This document shows positions 20,450 to 28,787 of a stretch of 64,000 nucleotides of DNA, one piece after another (the stretch's first letter is position 1; each line of letters starts with the position of its first letter). The notes below the pieces were generated by a model. The model made no database searches, was not told where the DNA came from, and saw nothing but the letters and a program-made list of their open reading frames with translations. The stretch covers positions 434,001 through 498,000 of the forward strand of contig JADKBN010000002.1 of the NCBI GenBank assembly GCA_016715065.1, in the 5' to 3' direction. A program made the position numbers and the translations under genes. The DNA is from Fibrobacterota bacterium (GTDB lineage Bacteria; Fibrobacterota; Fibrobacteria; UBA5070).

Positions 20450-22368
20450 GAATTCTCCAATGTCTGACGAATGCGTGAGGCGATCGATGGCGCGTCCAGG
20501 CCCATGTCCTGGTACAAGCGCTCGTTGTCGCCATGGTCGATGAAACGGTCGGCGGGATGACCCAACAACAAGTGGCGCTTGGGAAGGCCCAGGTCGGCCA
20601 TGGTCTCGGCGACAGCCGATCCATAGCCGCCGGAACGGACGCCGTCTTCCAGCGTAACCACCAAGTCGTGGCCAGCCAAAATGGTTTGGTAGTGCGTGGG
20701 CGAAAGAGGCTTGGCGAAGCGCGCGTTCACCACGGTGGCCTCGATGCCCACTTCGCGCAACAAGTCGGAAACCTTCTCGCAGGTCTCCACCATGCTGCCG
20801 ATCCCGAACAGGGCCACGCGCGATCCTTGGCGCAACACCTCGGGAACGCCGATCTCCAGGAGCTTCGGCTCGCGCGAAGGCACTCCGCGTCCCGATCCGC
20901 GCGGGTAGCGGATGGAGGTGGGGCCGTCCTTGTAAGCGTAGGCGGTGTGGAGCATGTCCACCATCTCCATCTCGTCCTTGGGTGCCATCACCACCATGGT
21001 CTGGATGGTCCGCATGTAGGCGAGGTCCAGCACGCCGTGGTGCGTGGGGCCGTCGGCGCCCACCAATCCGCCGCGATCCAGACAGAAAATGACCGGCAGG
21101 TGCTGGATCGCCACGTCGTGGACGATCTGGTCGTAGGCGCGTTGCAAAAACGTGGAGTAGATGGCCACGACCGGCCGGATGCCTTCGCAGGCCAGTCCGG
21201 CGGCGAAGGTCACCGCGTGTTGTTCGGCGATGCCCACATCGAAGACGCGATCCGGGAAGGCCTTGGCCAGCACGTTCACGCCGGTTCCCGAAGGCATGGC
21301 GCCCGTGATGGCCACCAGTTCCGAGTGGTCTTTGGCCAAGCCCAATAGAGCTTCCCCAAACACTTGCGTGTAGCTGGGGCGTGGATCGGAGGACGGGGCG
21401 ACCTTGCCTGTTTCCGGATCGAAGGCTCCCAGGCCGTGCCATTTGCCGGCGGTGTCTTTTTCCGCTGGCTCGTAGCCTTTGCCTTTTTGCGTGATCACGT
21501 GCACCAGCTTGGGGCCGGGCACGTCCTTGAGCTTTTCGAAGAAATCCACCAGTGTCGGCAGGTCGTGGCCATCCAGGGGGCCGTAGTAGCGAAACCCGAG
21601 ATCCTCGAACAGGGACCCGGGAAGGACCATTCCCTTGACGGCTTCTTCCACCTTGCGAGCGGCCTCGCGGGCTTGGTCGGCCCAGCCCTTGCCCACCTTG
21701 TCCAGATGCCCCAACGCGCCCCACACGTCCTTGCGGAATTTGTTCCAGCGGGGGTCGGTGATCACGCGATTGAGGTGCTTGGCGATGCTGCCCACGTTTT
21801 CGGCGATCGACATCTTGTTGTCGTTGAGGATCACCGTGAGGTCTTCGTGGCGAACGCCCGCGTTGTTCAACGCTTCCAGCGCCATGCCGCCGGTGAGGCT
21901 GCCGTCACCGATGATCGCGAAGACACGATTTGTCCGCTTGAGCAGGTCGCGTCCGACAGACATGCCCAGCGCCGCGGAAATCGAGGTGCTGGCGTGGCCG
22001 GCGCCGAAGTCGTCGAATTTGCTTTCCGAGCGCTTCAGGAAGCCGGAAAGTCCGCCGTGCTGGCGGATGGTGTGGAAGGTCTCGTTGCGTCCGGAAAGGA
22101 GCTTGTGCGGATAGGCCTGGTGGCCCACGTCCCAGACGAACCGGTCGAAGCCCGGGCAATAGACCTTGAAAAGAGCGAGTGTCAGTTCCACGGTTCCCAA
22201 ATTGGGGCTCAGGTGGCCACCATGGCGACTGATGGTGCTGACGATGAACTCGCGCATCTCGGCGCCCAGCGCCGCAAGTTCCTCAAGACCCAGTTTTTTC
22301 ACATCCTCCGGAGTCCGGATGAGTGATAGGAGCGGACCGGGCTTCGGCGGTCCGGAAATCTCTGCCAT
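20446..22368 (-). CDS. dxs: 1-deoxy-D-xylulose-5-phosphate synthase
   Basis: DXS condenses pyruvate and glyceraldehyde 3-phosphate into DXP, the first step of the MEP isoprenoid pathway, using thiamine diphosphate. The 640-aa protein has the typical N-terminus (ISRHGGHLSPNLGTVELTLAL), the thiamine-binding GDGSLTGGMALEALNNAG, and the transketolase middle domain DVGIAEQHAVTFAAGLA. The ATG at 22368 follows GGGGGA; a TTG at 22374 is possible. The gene lies directly after ispA, a common arrangement for isoprenoid synthesis, and overlaps the next gene by 4 bp. Confidence 0.97.
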   Translation of the reverse strand: MAEISGPPKPGPLLSLIRTPEDVKKLGLEELAALGAEMREFIVSTISRHGGHLSPNLGTVELTLALFKVYCPGFDRFVWDVGHQAYPHKLLSGRNETFHTIRQHGGLSGFLKRSESKFDDFGAGHASTSISAALGMSVGRDLLKRTNRVFAIIGDGSLTGGMALEALNNAGVRHEDLTVILNDNKMSIAENVGSIAKHLNRVITDPRWNKFRKDVWGALGHLDKVGKGWADQAREAARKVEEAVKGMVLPGSLFEDLGFRYYGPLDGHDLPTLVDFFEKLKDVPGPKLVHVITQKGKGYEPAEKDTAGKWHGLGAFDPETGKVAPSSDPRPSYTQVFGEALLGLAKDHSELVAITGAMPSGTGVNVLAKAFPDRVFDVGIAEQHAVTFAAGLACEGIRPVVAIYSTFLQRAYDQIVHDVAIQHLPVIFCLDRGGLVGADGPTHHGVLDLAYMRTIQTMVVMAPKDEMEMVDMLHTAYAYKDGPTSIRYPRGSGRGVPSREPKLLEIGVPEVLRQGSRVALFGIGSMVETCEKVSDLLREVGIEATVVNARFAKPLSPTHYQTILAGHDLVVTLEDGVRSGGYGSAVAETMADLGLPKRHLLLGHPADRFIDHGDNERLYQDMGLDAPSIASRIRQTLENS

Positions 22369-22370
22369 GT

Positions 22371-23240
22371 TCAATTCCCCCGTTCGACAATGAAGCGCGC
22401 GAGATCGGCGAGGACCGGTCCGCGAACACCCATCCGGTCGGTGAGGGCCAGAGCCTGGTCCACCAGTTCGCGTGCGCGCTTTTTGCTTTCCTGCAGGCCC
22501 ACCACGGCGGGGTAGGTGGCCTTCTGGTTTTCCACATCCGAGCCGACATCCTTGCCGAGCTCTTCCGTGGAGGATTCGATGTCGAGGATGTCGTCGACGA
22601 TCTGGAAGGCCAGTCCGATGGCCCGCCCGTAATCGCGATAGAGCTTGCGTTGATCGATGTCGGCGCCGGCGAGCAACGCTCCCAGTTCCAGCGACGCCTC
22701 GATCAGCGCCGATGTCTTGTGGACGTGGATGTAATCCACCGTCTCCAGCGTGCAGGGCTTGCCCTCGCTCTGGATATCCACGACCTGGCCGCCCAGCATG
22801 CCGTCGGAGCCCAAGGCATCCGCCAGCACCGAGATCGCCGGCGCGCTTCCGGCGCGGGCGAGCACCTGGAAGGCCAGGATGGACAACGCGTCGCCGGCCA
22901 ACACGGCCATGGCTTCGCCGAACTTCTTGTGGCAGGTGGGCATGCCGCGACGGAAATCGTCATCGTCCATGCAGGGGAGGTCGTCGTGGATCAAGGAAAA
23001 TGTGTGCACCATCTCCAGAGCTGCCGCGCCCCAATCGGCCGCCTCGCCCGTGCCACCGCAGTCTTCGAAGGCCGCGTAGCACAGGCCAGGGCGAAGGCGC
23101 TTTCCGCCGGCCATCAGGCTGTAGCGCATCGCCTCGTGGAGGGTGCCTGGGGTGTGGGAGGTCGGTGGAACCACGCGGTCCAACACGGCTTCCACGCGGA
23201 CCTTGGCCGAAGCCAGGAATTCGTTGACTTGGACGGTCAT
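22371..23240 (-). CDS. ispA: Geranylgeranyl/farnesyl diphosphate synthase
   Basis: A 289-aa trans-prenyltransferase that joins isopentenyl diphosphate to allylic diphosphates. The first aspartate-rich motif is DDLPCMDDDD and the second is DDILD. GGKRLRPGL binds the diphosphate. The lysine/threonine region HKTSALIEAS is also present. Chain length (C15 or C20) is not certain. The gene overlaps xseB by 4 bp and is followed at once by dxs. Confidence 0.95.
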   Translation of the reverse strand: MTVQVNEFLASAKVRVEAVLDRVVPPTSHTPGTLHEAMRYSLMAGGKRLRPGLCYAAFEDCGGTGEAADWGAAALEMVHTFSLIHDDLPCMDDDDFRRGMPTCHKKFGEAMAVLAGDALSILAFQVLARAGSAPAISVLADALGSDGMLGGQVVDIQSEGKPCTLETVDYIHVHKTSALIEASLELGALLAGADIDQRKLYRDYGRAIGLAFQIVDDILDIESSTEELGKDVGSDVENQKATYPAVVGLQESKKRARELVDQALALTDRMGVRGPVLADLARFIVERGN

Positions 23241-23485
23241 CCTTCGGTTCCTCCGAAAAGCTCGGCGGGATTCGAGCTTGCGACTTCAGGACCGTTGCCA
23301 CGGTCCACCAGCTTCTGGATTTTCAGTTCGGCACGATCCAGCGAACTACGGCAGGATCGCACCAGGGAAATCCCTTCCTCGTATTCAGCCAAAGCTTGAT
23401 CGAGTGGGAGATCGCCGGATTCCAATCGGGCCACCAGGCTTTCCAGCTTGGCCAAGGATTGCTCAAAGGACATGGATTGTGTCAT
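23237..23485 (-). CDS. xseB: Exodeoxyribonuclease VII small subunit
   Basis: An 82-aa small subunit of exonuclease VII, which with XseA degrades single-stranded DNA. The sequence MSFEQSLAKLESLVARLESG followed by LPLDQALAEYEEGISLVRSC is diagnostic. The ATG at 23485 is preferred; an ATG four codons later is possible. Its stop overlaps ispA by 4 bp. The usual neighbour xseA lies about 1 kb upstream on the same strand, separated by a nucleotidyltransferase pair and repeats. Confidence 0.93.
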   Translation of the reverse strand: MTQSMSFEQSLAKLESLVARLESGDLPLDQALAEYEEGISLVRSCRSSLDRAELKIQKLVDRGNGPEVASSNPAELFGGTEG

Positions 23486-23635
23486 CGGCCGGACGGCGAC
23501 TCCCCAGAAGTTCAAACACCGGTCGAAATCGACCGAATCACTGAATATAGAACCATCGGCTCCCGATGGCCTGTGGCATCGGTCAGTGACCGCCTCGTCT
23601 TCTGGGAGAGTGAGAACAAAACGGGAGAATTAAAT

Positions 23636-23811
23636 GCCGTTCGTCCTGAGGAGCGGCGCAGCCGCGTCTCGAAGCGAAGTCCTGAGCCTGCCGAAGGGGG
23701 CAACGGCGACAGGAGCCGATCCGCCTTTTGTTGCCGATTCTTCACCGCTCACCCTTCGAGAGCTCTCCTGAGCGAAGCCGAAGGGCGCTACGCTCCTCAG
23801 GACGAGCGGTG
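23636..23811. repeat. REPIN-like inverted pair 2 (family 1)
   Basis: Opposed family 1 copies lie at 23636-23700 and 23751-23811. Both carry the CCTGAGGA and TCGAAG-type flanks; the first has a GCGGC-GCA-GCCGC hairpin. The pair lies between xseB and a small two-gene unit. Confidence 0.85.
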
Positions 23812-23823
23812 AACAACGACAAA

Positions 23824-23994
23824 TCAAAGGTTTTTCTCTGGCCCTAAATGGGAGGTCATTTCCCGCAATTGCCGGACCGCACAGGCGCGAAGCCAAAGTT
23901 CGTCCAGTTTTTCCTCGAAGGAGAGGCTGGCGAAGGGGCGCTCGGGATGTCCATCGAACAGGGGGTCGGGCAGATTGGGGGGTGTTGGGCTCAT
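23824..23994 (-). CDS. Small 56-aa protein, partner of the nucleotidyltransferase
   Basis: A short ORF whose ATG overlaps the stop of the nucleotidyltransferase gene by 4 bp (ATGA), which suggests translational coupling. The protein begins MSPTPPNLPDPLFDGHPERP and contains a charged amphipathic stretch (SFEEKLDELWLRACAVRQL). I do not recognise a family. The coupling to an AbiEii-like gene suggests a two-gene toxin-antitoxin-type unit, but this is inference. Confidence 0.55.
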   Translation of the reverse strand: MSPTPPNLPDPLFDGHPERPFASLSFEEKLDELWLRACAVRQLREMTSHLGPEKNL

Positions 23995-24485
23995 GGCAAC
24001 CCCTCCAGGTCCTCGATGTCCCGCAAGTCCTTTTTTCGCACAGGGCTCACGCTTCGTTTGGCTTGGATGAGATCTGCTTTGGACGAGATGAGCAGGATGG
24101 AACCGTTGAAGAGCTGCTCACGGGCTCGACTTCGCAGCTGCGACCACTCGATGGGGTAGGTGAGGAATACATCGATCTGGATCCAGCCGGATTCCCCAAC
24201 CAAGGTGTAAACCATCGCGTTTTTTTCTTCCACCCAACGCTGTCGACGGTTAGGGTCCAGCAGGTATTCCAAAGGCTCCGGGATGCGCGGTTGCAGCCCA
24301 TGCGCCTTGGCGAAGCTGACAATCCGCTGCCAGTTTTCGGCATCTGGCGAAACACAAATATCCAGATCAAGAGTCGTGCGATCGACTCCATGCAAAACAC
24401 AGGCGACGCCACCGCAAATCACGAAGTCGACCCCTGCCTCCAGGAGCCAGCCGATCTGCGTTTTCATGTCGGTGTGTTGGGTCAT
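23991..24485 (-). CDS. AbiEii/DUF6036-like nucleotidyltransferase
   Basis: A 164-aa protein with a minimal nucleotidyltransferase-like core: FVICGGVACVLHGVDRTTLD followed by LDICVS. This gives the GG, H and D-x-D elements typical of AbiEii/MNT-like proteins. The C-terminal half contains IQIDVF, the third acidic site. Such proteins are often toxins in toxin-antitoxin or abortive infection systems, or minor nucleotidyltransferases. The gene sits between xseA and xseB with its small coupled partner and a repeat pair, so it looks like an insertion into an older operon. Confidence 0.75.
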   Translation of the reverse strand: MTQHTDMKTQIGWLLEAGVDFVICGGVACVLHGVDRTTLDLDICVSPDAENWQRIVSFAKAHGLQPRIPEPLEYLLDPNRRQRWVEEKNAMVYTLVGESGWIQIDVFLTYPIEWSQLRSRAREQLFNGSILLISSKADLIQAKRSVSPVRKKDLRDIEDLEGLP

Positions 24486-24518
24486 GATCGAGGAAATGAT
24501 ACCTCAAGAACGCAACGG

Positions 24519-25712
24519 TCATTCCACCCGTGCCATGCGGGGGGCGTCGGCGAAGGAAATCTTGATGCGGTCCCCAGGGGAAAGGTCGGTGGATTTCATG
24601 ACCACTGCCCCGGATTCCGAGCTGATGGCGGCAAAGCCACGCGACAACACGCGCAAGGGGGAGAGGGCTTCCAGCTTGCCGGCGACCACGGCCAGATCGC
24701 TGTTCTTGGCCTTGGAAAACTGCCGGATGGAGCGTTCCAGACGGTCTGTGAGCAGGTCCAGCGATTGGCCTGCGCGGCGCAAGGGTTCGTCCGGGCGCAA
24801 CAGACAGGGACGCTTGGCGAGCATCTCCAGGCGCTCGCGACGACGCGTGACCAGGCGCAACAGGCCGGCGCGGGAACGCTCCTCGATTTCCGCCAGTTGC
24901 GAAAGGAGGGTGAGGCGCTCTTCGCTCACCAGCTCCGCTGCGGCCGACGGCGTGGGGGCGCGTAGATCCGCTGCGAAATCGCACAGGGTGGTGTCGGTCT
25001 CGTGGCCCACGGCGGAAATGGTGGGGAAGGGGCAATCCGCCACGGCCCGCACCACGGCCTCTTCGTTGAAGGCCCACAGGTCTTCCAGGGATCCGCCGCC
25101 GCGCGCCAGGATCACCACGTCCGGAGCGTCGGGGGTGCCTTCCAAGGCGCGGAGCTGTTCCAGGGCGCGGACAATTCCTGGCACCGCTTCCGCGCCTTGC
25201 ACGGAGGTGGGGACCACCAACAGTTCCAGGTGGGGAGCCCGCCGCGAGAGCACGTGCCAAATGTCGTGCAGGACCGCACCGGTGCGGGAGGTGATCAGGG
25301 CCACCCGGGTGGGGTACGGGGGGATGTCCTTTTTGCGCGAAGCCTCGAACAATCCTTCCGCAGACAATTTCCGCTTGAGCTCTTCCAGGCGCTGGTTGAG
25401 GTCGCCCAGACCGGCGGGCTTGAGCAGATTGGCGATCAGCTGGTAGGCGCCGCGCGGCTCGTACACCGAGATGCGCCCGGCCACCACCACGCGCTGGCCG
25501 TCGCGGGGCATGGCAGGCAGGCGCTGTACCTGCGGGCGCCACATGGCGCACGAGATGGTGGCGCCTTCGTCCTTGAGCGTGAAGTACAGGTGCCCGCTGG
25601 AATGGTGCTTGACGCCGGAAAGCTCGCCTTCCACCAGCACCGCGTCGAACCCCTCCTCCAGCGTGGAGCGAATGGCCCGGGTCAGTTCCGTGACAGAAAC
25701 TGCATTGCTCAT
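24519..25712 (-). CDS. xseA: Exodeoxyribonuclease VII large subunit
   Basis: The 397-aa catalytic subunit of exonuclease VII. The N-terminal OB-fold contains VEGELSGVKHHSSGHLYFTL and a segment ending CAMWRPQ. The catalytic domain has ALITSRTGAVLHDIWHVLSR, RGGGSLEDLWAFNEE and AVGHETDTTLCDFAADLRAP, all typical. A long coiled-coil-rich C-terminus follows. It works with XseB, encoded downstream at 23237-23485. Confidence 0.96.
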   Translation of the reverse strand: MSNAVSVTELTRAIRSTLEEGFDAVLVEGELSGVKHHSSGHLYFTLKDEGATISCAMWRPQVQRLPAMPRDGQRVVVAGRISVYEPRGAYQLIANLLKPAGLGDLNQRLEELKRKLSAEGLFEASRKKDIPPYPTRVALITSRTGAVLHDIWHVLSRRAPHLELLVVPTSVQGAEAVPGIVRALEQLRALEGTPDAPDVVILARGGGSLEDLWAFNEEAVVRAVADCPFPTISAVGHETDTTLCDFAADLRAPTPSAAAELVSEERLTLLSQLAEIEERSRAGLLRLVTRRRERLEMLAKRPCLLRPDEPLRRAGQSLDLLTDRLERSIRQFSKAKNSDLAVVAGKLEALSPLRVLSRGFAAISSESGAVVMKSTDLSPGDRIKISFADAPRMARVE

Positions 25713-25745
25713 GTGTGCGGACCGATGCTCGATTTTCGTGCCGTT

Positions 25746-25905
25746 GCCCTTCGAGACGCGGCGGAGCCGCTCCTCAGGACGAACGGCACGATACCCCCCT
25801 GCAGGGCTTCAAACAACACAGGCGTTGCCGATCCGTTCGTCCTGAGGAGGGGGCGAAGCCCCCGTCTCGAAGCGAAGTCCTGAGCCCGCCGAAGGGGGCG
25901 AACGG
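25746..25905. repeat. REPIN-like inverted pair 3 (family 1)
   Basis: Opposed family 1 copies lie at 25746-25787 and 25831-25905. Their hairpins are GCGGC-GGA-GCCGC and GGGGGC-GAA-GCCCCC, with the same flanks but different, self-matching stems. The pair lies between folD and xseA. Confidence 0.85.
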
Positions 25906-25932
25906 ATGTGCGTGGGCCGTGAAGGAAATACG

Positions 25933-26805
25933 TCAGGAGAGGCGCTCCGCGGCGTCGACGGTGTTGGACATCAATATGGCGCGGGTCATCAGGCCCACGC
26001 AGCCGGGAACCGGCGTGATGGCGGATGCCACATCTTGGGCGCTGGAGAATTCCACGTCTCCCACCACCTTGTAGCCCTTGGGAAGCGAAGCGTCTTCCAC
26101 GCGGTTGATGCCCACGTCGATCACCACCGCACCCGGCTTGAGCCAGGAACCTTTGACAAATTCCGGTTTCCCGATGGCGGCCACCACAATATCAGCCTCG
26201 CGGACCACCGAGGCCAGATCCGCGGTGCGCGAATGGGCCACCGTGAGGGTGGCGTCGCCCAGGGCGCCCTTGTGGATGAGCAGATTGGCCATGGGGCGGC
26301 CCACGATGTCGGAACGGCCGATCACCACGGCGCGCTTGCCGGCGGTGGTGATGCCGTAGTGCTTGAGGACCTGGATCACGCCCCAAGGCGTGCAGGAGCG
26401 GTGGCCGGGCCGGTCCAAGCAAAGGAGTCCCACGTTCTGGGGGTGGAAGCCGTCCACGTCCTTGGTGGGATCGATGCAATCCACCACGCGCGATTCATCC
26501 AGGCCCTTGGGCAATGGAGATTGCACCAGGATGCCATGGACCTTAGGGTCGGACGACAATTTCCGGACGTGGGCTTCCAGATCCGCTTGGCTCATGGTGG
26601 CCGGGAAGCGGTAGGTGTGGGATTCGATTCCCAACTCCTTGGCGTCCTTGTCCTTGGCGTTCACGTAGATGTGACTCGATGGGTCGTCGCCCACCAGGGT
26701 CACCGTGAGGCAGGGCGTGATGCCGCGCTCTTTGAGGGCCTGGATGCGGGACAAAAGCCCCGCGCGCAACGCATCCACCACCGGTTTGCCTGCCAACAAC
26801 TGCAT
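25933..26805 (-). CDS. folD: Methylenetetrahydrofolate dehydrogenase/cyclohydrolase
   Basis: FolD interconverts 5,10-methylene-, methenyl- and 10-formyl-tetrahydrofolate in the cytosol. The 290-aa protein has the SSHIYVNAKDKDAKELGIES region with the catalytic lysine, QSPLPKGLDE, the DVDGFHPQNVG loop, and the NADP-binding segment VVIGRSDIVGRPMANLL. PVPGCVGLMTRAILMSN is near the end. ATG 26805 follows GGAGG at a good distance, so the in-frame TTG two codons earlier is not needed. It follows zapA directly. Confidence 0.97.
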   Translation of the reverse strand: MQLLAGKPVVDALRAGLLSRIQALKERGITPCLTVTLVGDDPSSHIYVNAKDKDAKELGIESHTYRFPATMSQADLEAHVRKLSSDPKVHGILVQSPLPKGLDESRVVDCIDPTKDVDGFHPQNVGLLCLDRPGHRSCTPWGVIQVLKHYGITTAGKRAVVIGRSDIVGRPMANLLIHKGALGDATLTVAHSRTADLASVVREADIVVAAIGKPEFVKGSWLKPGAVVIDVGINRVEDASLPKGYKVVGDVEFSSAQDVASAITPVPGCVGLMTRAILMSNTVDAAERLS

Positions 26806-26807
26806 GT

Positions 26808-27113
26808 TCAATCCTCCGAAAGCCGTTGAACCAGCCCCTGGAGCCGGTCTTTGAGAGCCTGGAGTTCCGCGCGAACGGCATCCAGCTCTTCGAGTGTTTC
26901 CACGTTTTCGCCCGCCACCAGAAGCCCCGCCAGCACGGCGGCGCGAAAACGATCCGTTTCACCCATTTGGGAACGGGCGCGTTGGAAGCGGTCGTCCACC
27001 AGCCGGGCGACGCGTTCGATCGTCTCGGGTGGTGCGTCCGAGCGGATCCCGAAGGTTTCCCCGCAGATGGACACCCGACGCGAGTGGTCGAGCTTGGGTT
27101 CCCTCGCGTCCAA
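26808..27113 (-). CDS. zapA: Cell division protein ZapA
   Basis: A 101-aa ZapA-like protein that would cross-link FtsZ filaments at the division ring. The N-terminus (RRVSICGETFGIRSDAPPET) is the ZapA beta-alpha fold, followed by a long coiled coil (VETLEELDAVRAELQALKDR). The start is a TTG at 27113, four bases after the stop of the previous gene. It is grouped with a small coiled-coil gene and folD, an arrangement seen in several phyla (zapB-zapA-folD or zapA-rny). Confidence 0.85.
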   Translation of the reverse strand: MDAREPKLDHSRRVSICGETFGIRSDAPPETIERVARLVDDRFQRARSQMGETDRFRAAVLAGLLVAGENVETLEELDAVRAELQALKDRLQGLVQRLSED

Positions 27114-27116
27114 GCC

Positions 27117-27389
27117 TTAGGATTCCCGAAGGCGGTCGAGCAGTCCCTGCACCTTGGACGTGGCGGTCTGGATGCGGGTCTCGCGCTCCTGGACCTCGTC
27201 GCGGGCCAATTGCAGGTCCGCGCGGGCGGCTTCCGCCTCGGCGCGCGCATCCTTGAGTTCCTGTTCCAGTTCCAGGCTGTGTGAGCCGGCTTCCGATTGG
27301 AGGCGTTCCACGTCTTGGCGCAGCCGATCCCGCTCGGCGATCAGGGAGTCGATGCGCTCGGCGAGTCGTTCGATGAGTTCGTTGTCCAT
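27117..27389 (-). CDS. Small coiled-coil protein, ZapB-like
   Basis: A 90-aa protein that is almost entirely coiled coil (heptads from LIERLAERIDSLIAERDRLR to the C-terminus). The size and position directly before zapA fit a ZapB-type division factor. The sequence of such proteins is too variable for a firm assignment. Confidence 0.7.
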   Translation of the reverse strand: MDNELIERLAERIDSLIAERDRLRQDVERLQSEAGSHSLELEQELKDARAEAEAARADLQLARDEVQERETRIQTATSKVQGLLDRLRES

Positions 27390-27440
27390 GAGGCCAAAGG
27401 TAAGTCAGAAGGAGGCCAAGGATTTCTCCGATGATCCTCG

Positions 27441-27745
27441 ATCGGCCCACCCATCGTCCCGCCCTTCGATACAGCCCTTCGGGCCACTCAGGGAACGGGA
27501 CGATGCCATCAATGCAGGGAACGAGCCGATGCCATGGCTGAATCGGGTTTGCAGGGAAGCAGGATGGCCGTTCCGTTGGGCCTGCCCATCGGCTCGCCCT
27601 TCGATACAATCAGCCTTCAGCTTATCACTCAGGGAACGAGCCGATGCCAGGATTTTTCCGGATTGGCAGGTATCAGGATGGCCGTTCCCTGAGTGCCGCC
27701 GCAGGCGGTGTATCGAAGGGCGGCCATCGATAAGGGGAGCCCTGG
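27441..27745. repeat. Family 2 palindromic repeats, left of the GIY-YIG gene
   Basis: Several palindromic units with ends of the type CCCTTCGATAC and ACTCAGGGAACG, some around CCC-TTC-GGG or CCGCC-GCA-GGCGG hairpins. The 59 bp at 27672-27730 are identical to 28094-28152, and the 26 bp at 27441-27466 are identical to 28061-28086. The block directly abuts the end of the GIY-YIG gene. Confidence 0.85.
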
Positions 27746-28030
27746 CTACGTCTGCGGTAGACGGAACACCTTTTTCGCAAGCTCCGGAAGCTGGGTCTCC
27801 GAACCAACGATCAATGCTTCCTTCTTTCTCCGAGTCCATCGATGGATTTGCCGCTCACGCTGAAAGGCATCATCGATGCGATCGTACTCCTCGGCGTAGA
27901 CCAGCTCGACGGGCAATCTCTTCGCCGTATGTCGAGCGCCAAGCCCTTCCTGATGCTGAATGACGCGTCGTTCCAGATCCCAGGTGCTTCCTGTGTAATA
28001 GCTGTCATCACAACATTTCAGGATGTACAT
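27746..28030 (-). CDS. GIY-YIG nuclease domain protein (YhbQ/UPF0213-like)
   Basis: A 94-aa single-domain GIY-YIG protein: MYILKCCDDSYYTGSTWDLE gives the YIL/YTG core, ERRVIQHQEGLGARHTAKRL follows, and ELVYAEEYDRIDDAFQRERQ contains the conserved Arg and Glu region. These small nucleases occur as free-standing proteins of unclear role and sometimes as mobile genes. The start at 28030 is preferred over an in-frame codon at 28039. The gene is bounded on both sides by identical direct repeats, so it may be part of a mobile or duplicated unit. Confidence 0.88.
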   Translation of the reverse strand: MYILKCCDDSYYTGSTWDLERRVIQHQEGLGARHTAKRLPVELVYAEEYDRIDDAFQRERQIHRWTRRKKEALIVGSETQLPELAKKVFRLPQT

Positions 28031-28060
28031 GTGGGGCAATTGTTTAAACCTCGTTTAGCC

Positions 28061-28280
28061 ATCGGCCCACCCATCGTCCCGCCCTTAAATAGGATCAGGA
28101 TGGCCGTTCCCTGAGTGCCGCCGCAGGCGGTGTATCGAAGGGCGGCCATCGAAAGGTGAACGAGCCGATGCCATGGCTTAATCTGGTTTGCAGGGAAGCC
28201 GGATGGCCGTTCCGATTGGCACTACCCTCGTCCCGCCCTTCGATACAGCCCTTCGGGCCACTCAGGGAACGGGACGATGC
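28061..28280. repeat. Family 2 palindromic repeats, right of the GIY-YIG gene
   Basis: Contains the second copies of the 26-bp (28061-28086) and 59-bp (28094-28152) direct repeats, plus further palindromic units near 28165-28280 that match 27470-27560. No gene is visible in this stretch. Confidence 0.85.
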
Positions 28281-28287
28281 CGACTTC

Positions 28288-28770
28288 TCAGTACGCCAGC
28301 GACCCCGAGAACCAGAAGGCCTCGGCGATGATCTCGGTCTTGCTTCCGAAGGGGCGAAACGCGATCTGGTGCAGCGAAAAGCGCGCGTCGGGGGCATGGC
28401 GCAGTTCCACGATGCCGGATTCACCGCCACACGATTCGTCGTAGTACAGACGGATGCGGTCGTCCTCGAACTCCGCGACGGCCTTGAGGACGCCGTTTTT
28501 TTTGCCGTCGGCCAGCACGTTGTGCTCCACCACTTCCACTTCGCCTTCGTGTGTCAGCAGATCCACCCAATCGATCTGGTCATCAAGAAGACCGTTGCCC
28601 CACTGGATGTTCAAGGTGAGATCCGCGTCGGCTTGCCCCAGGCGGCGCAACACGTCCGGCCACGAAAACAGGTGGATCACTCCGTTGTTTTCGTATTCCA
28701 GCCCGGCGGGCCCCAGGCGCATTTCCAGCTCCGGGAGGGTTTTGTTCTCGGTTTTGATTTTCTTGGCCAT
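28288..28770 (-). CDS. Hypothetical protein
   Basis: A 160-aa cytosolic protein starting MAKKIKTENKTLPELEMRLG. It is acidic, with segments IHLFSWPDVLRRLGQ and VEVVEHNVLADGKKNGVL. No signal peptide or membrane segment is visible and I do not recognise a family. The start is placed at the ATG at 28770. It follows the class IV aminotransferase by 17 bp, so it is probably the last gene of that operon. Confidence 0.7.
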   Translation of the reverse strand: MAKKIKTENKTLPELEMRLGPAGLEYENNGVIHLFSWPDVLRRLGQADADLTLNIQWGNGLLDDQIDWVDLLTHEGEVEVVEHNVLADGKKNGVLKAVAEFEDDRIRLYYDESCGGESGIVELRHAPDARFSLHQIAFRPFGSKTEIIAEAFWFSGSLAY

Positions 28771-28787
28771 CGTCGTTCTTCCTTGCT

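Noticed and set aside
19553..21724. 723-codon minus ORF covering trmH-like and part of dxs
   Set aside because: Only the last 298 codons are a real protein. The rest is an arginine- and glycine-rich shadow of dxs in another frame.
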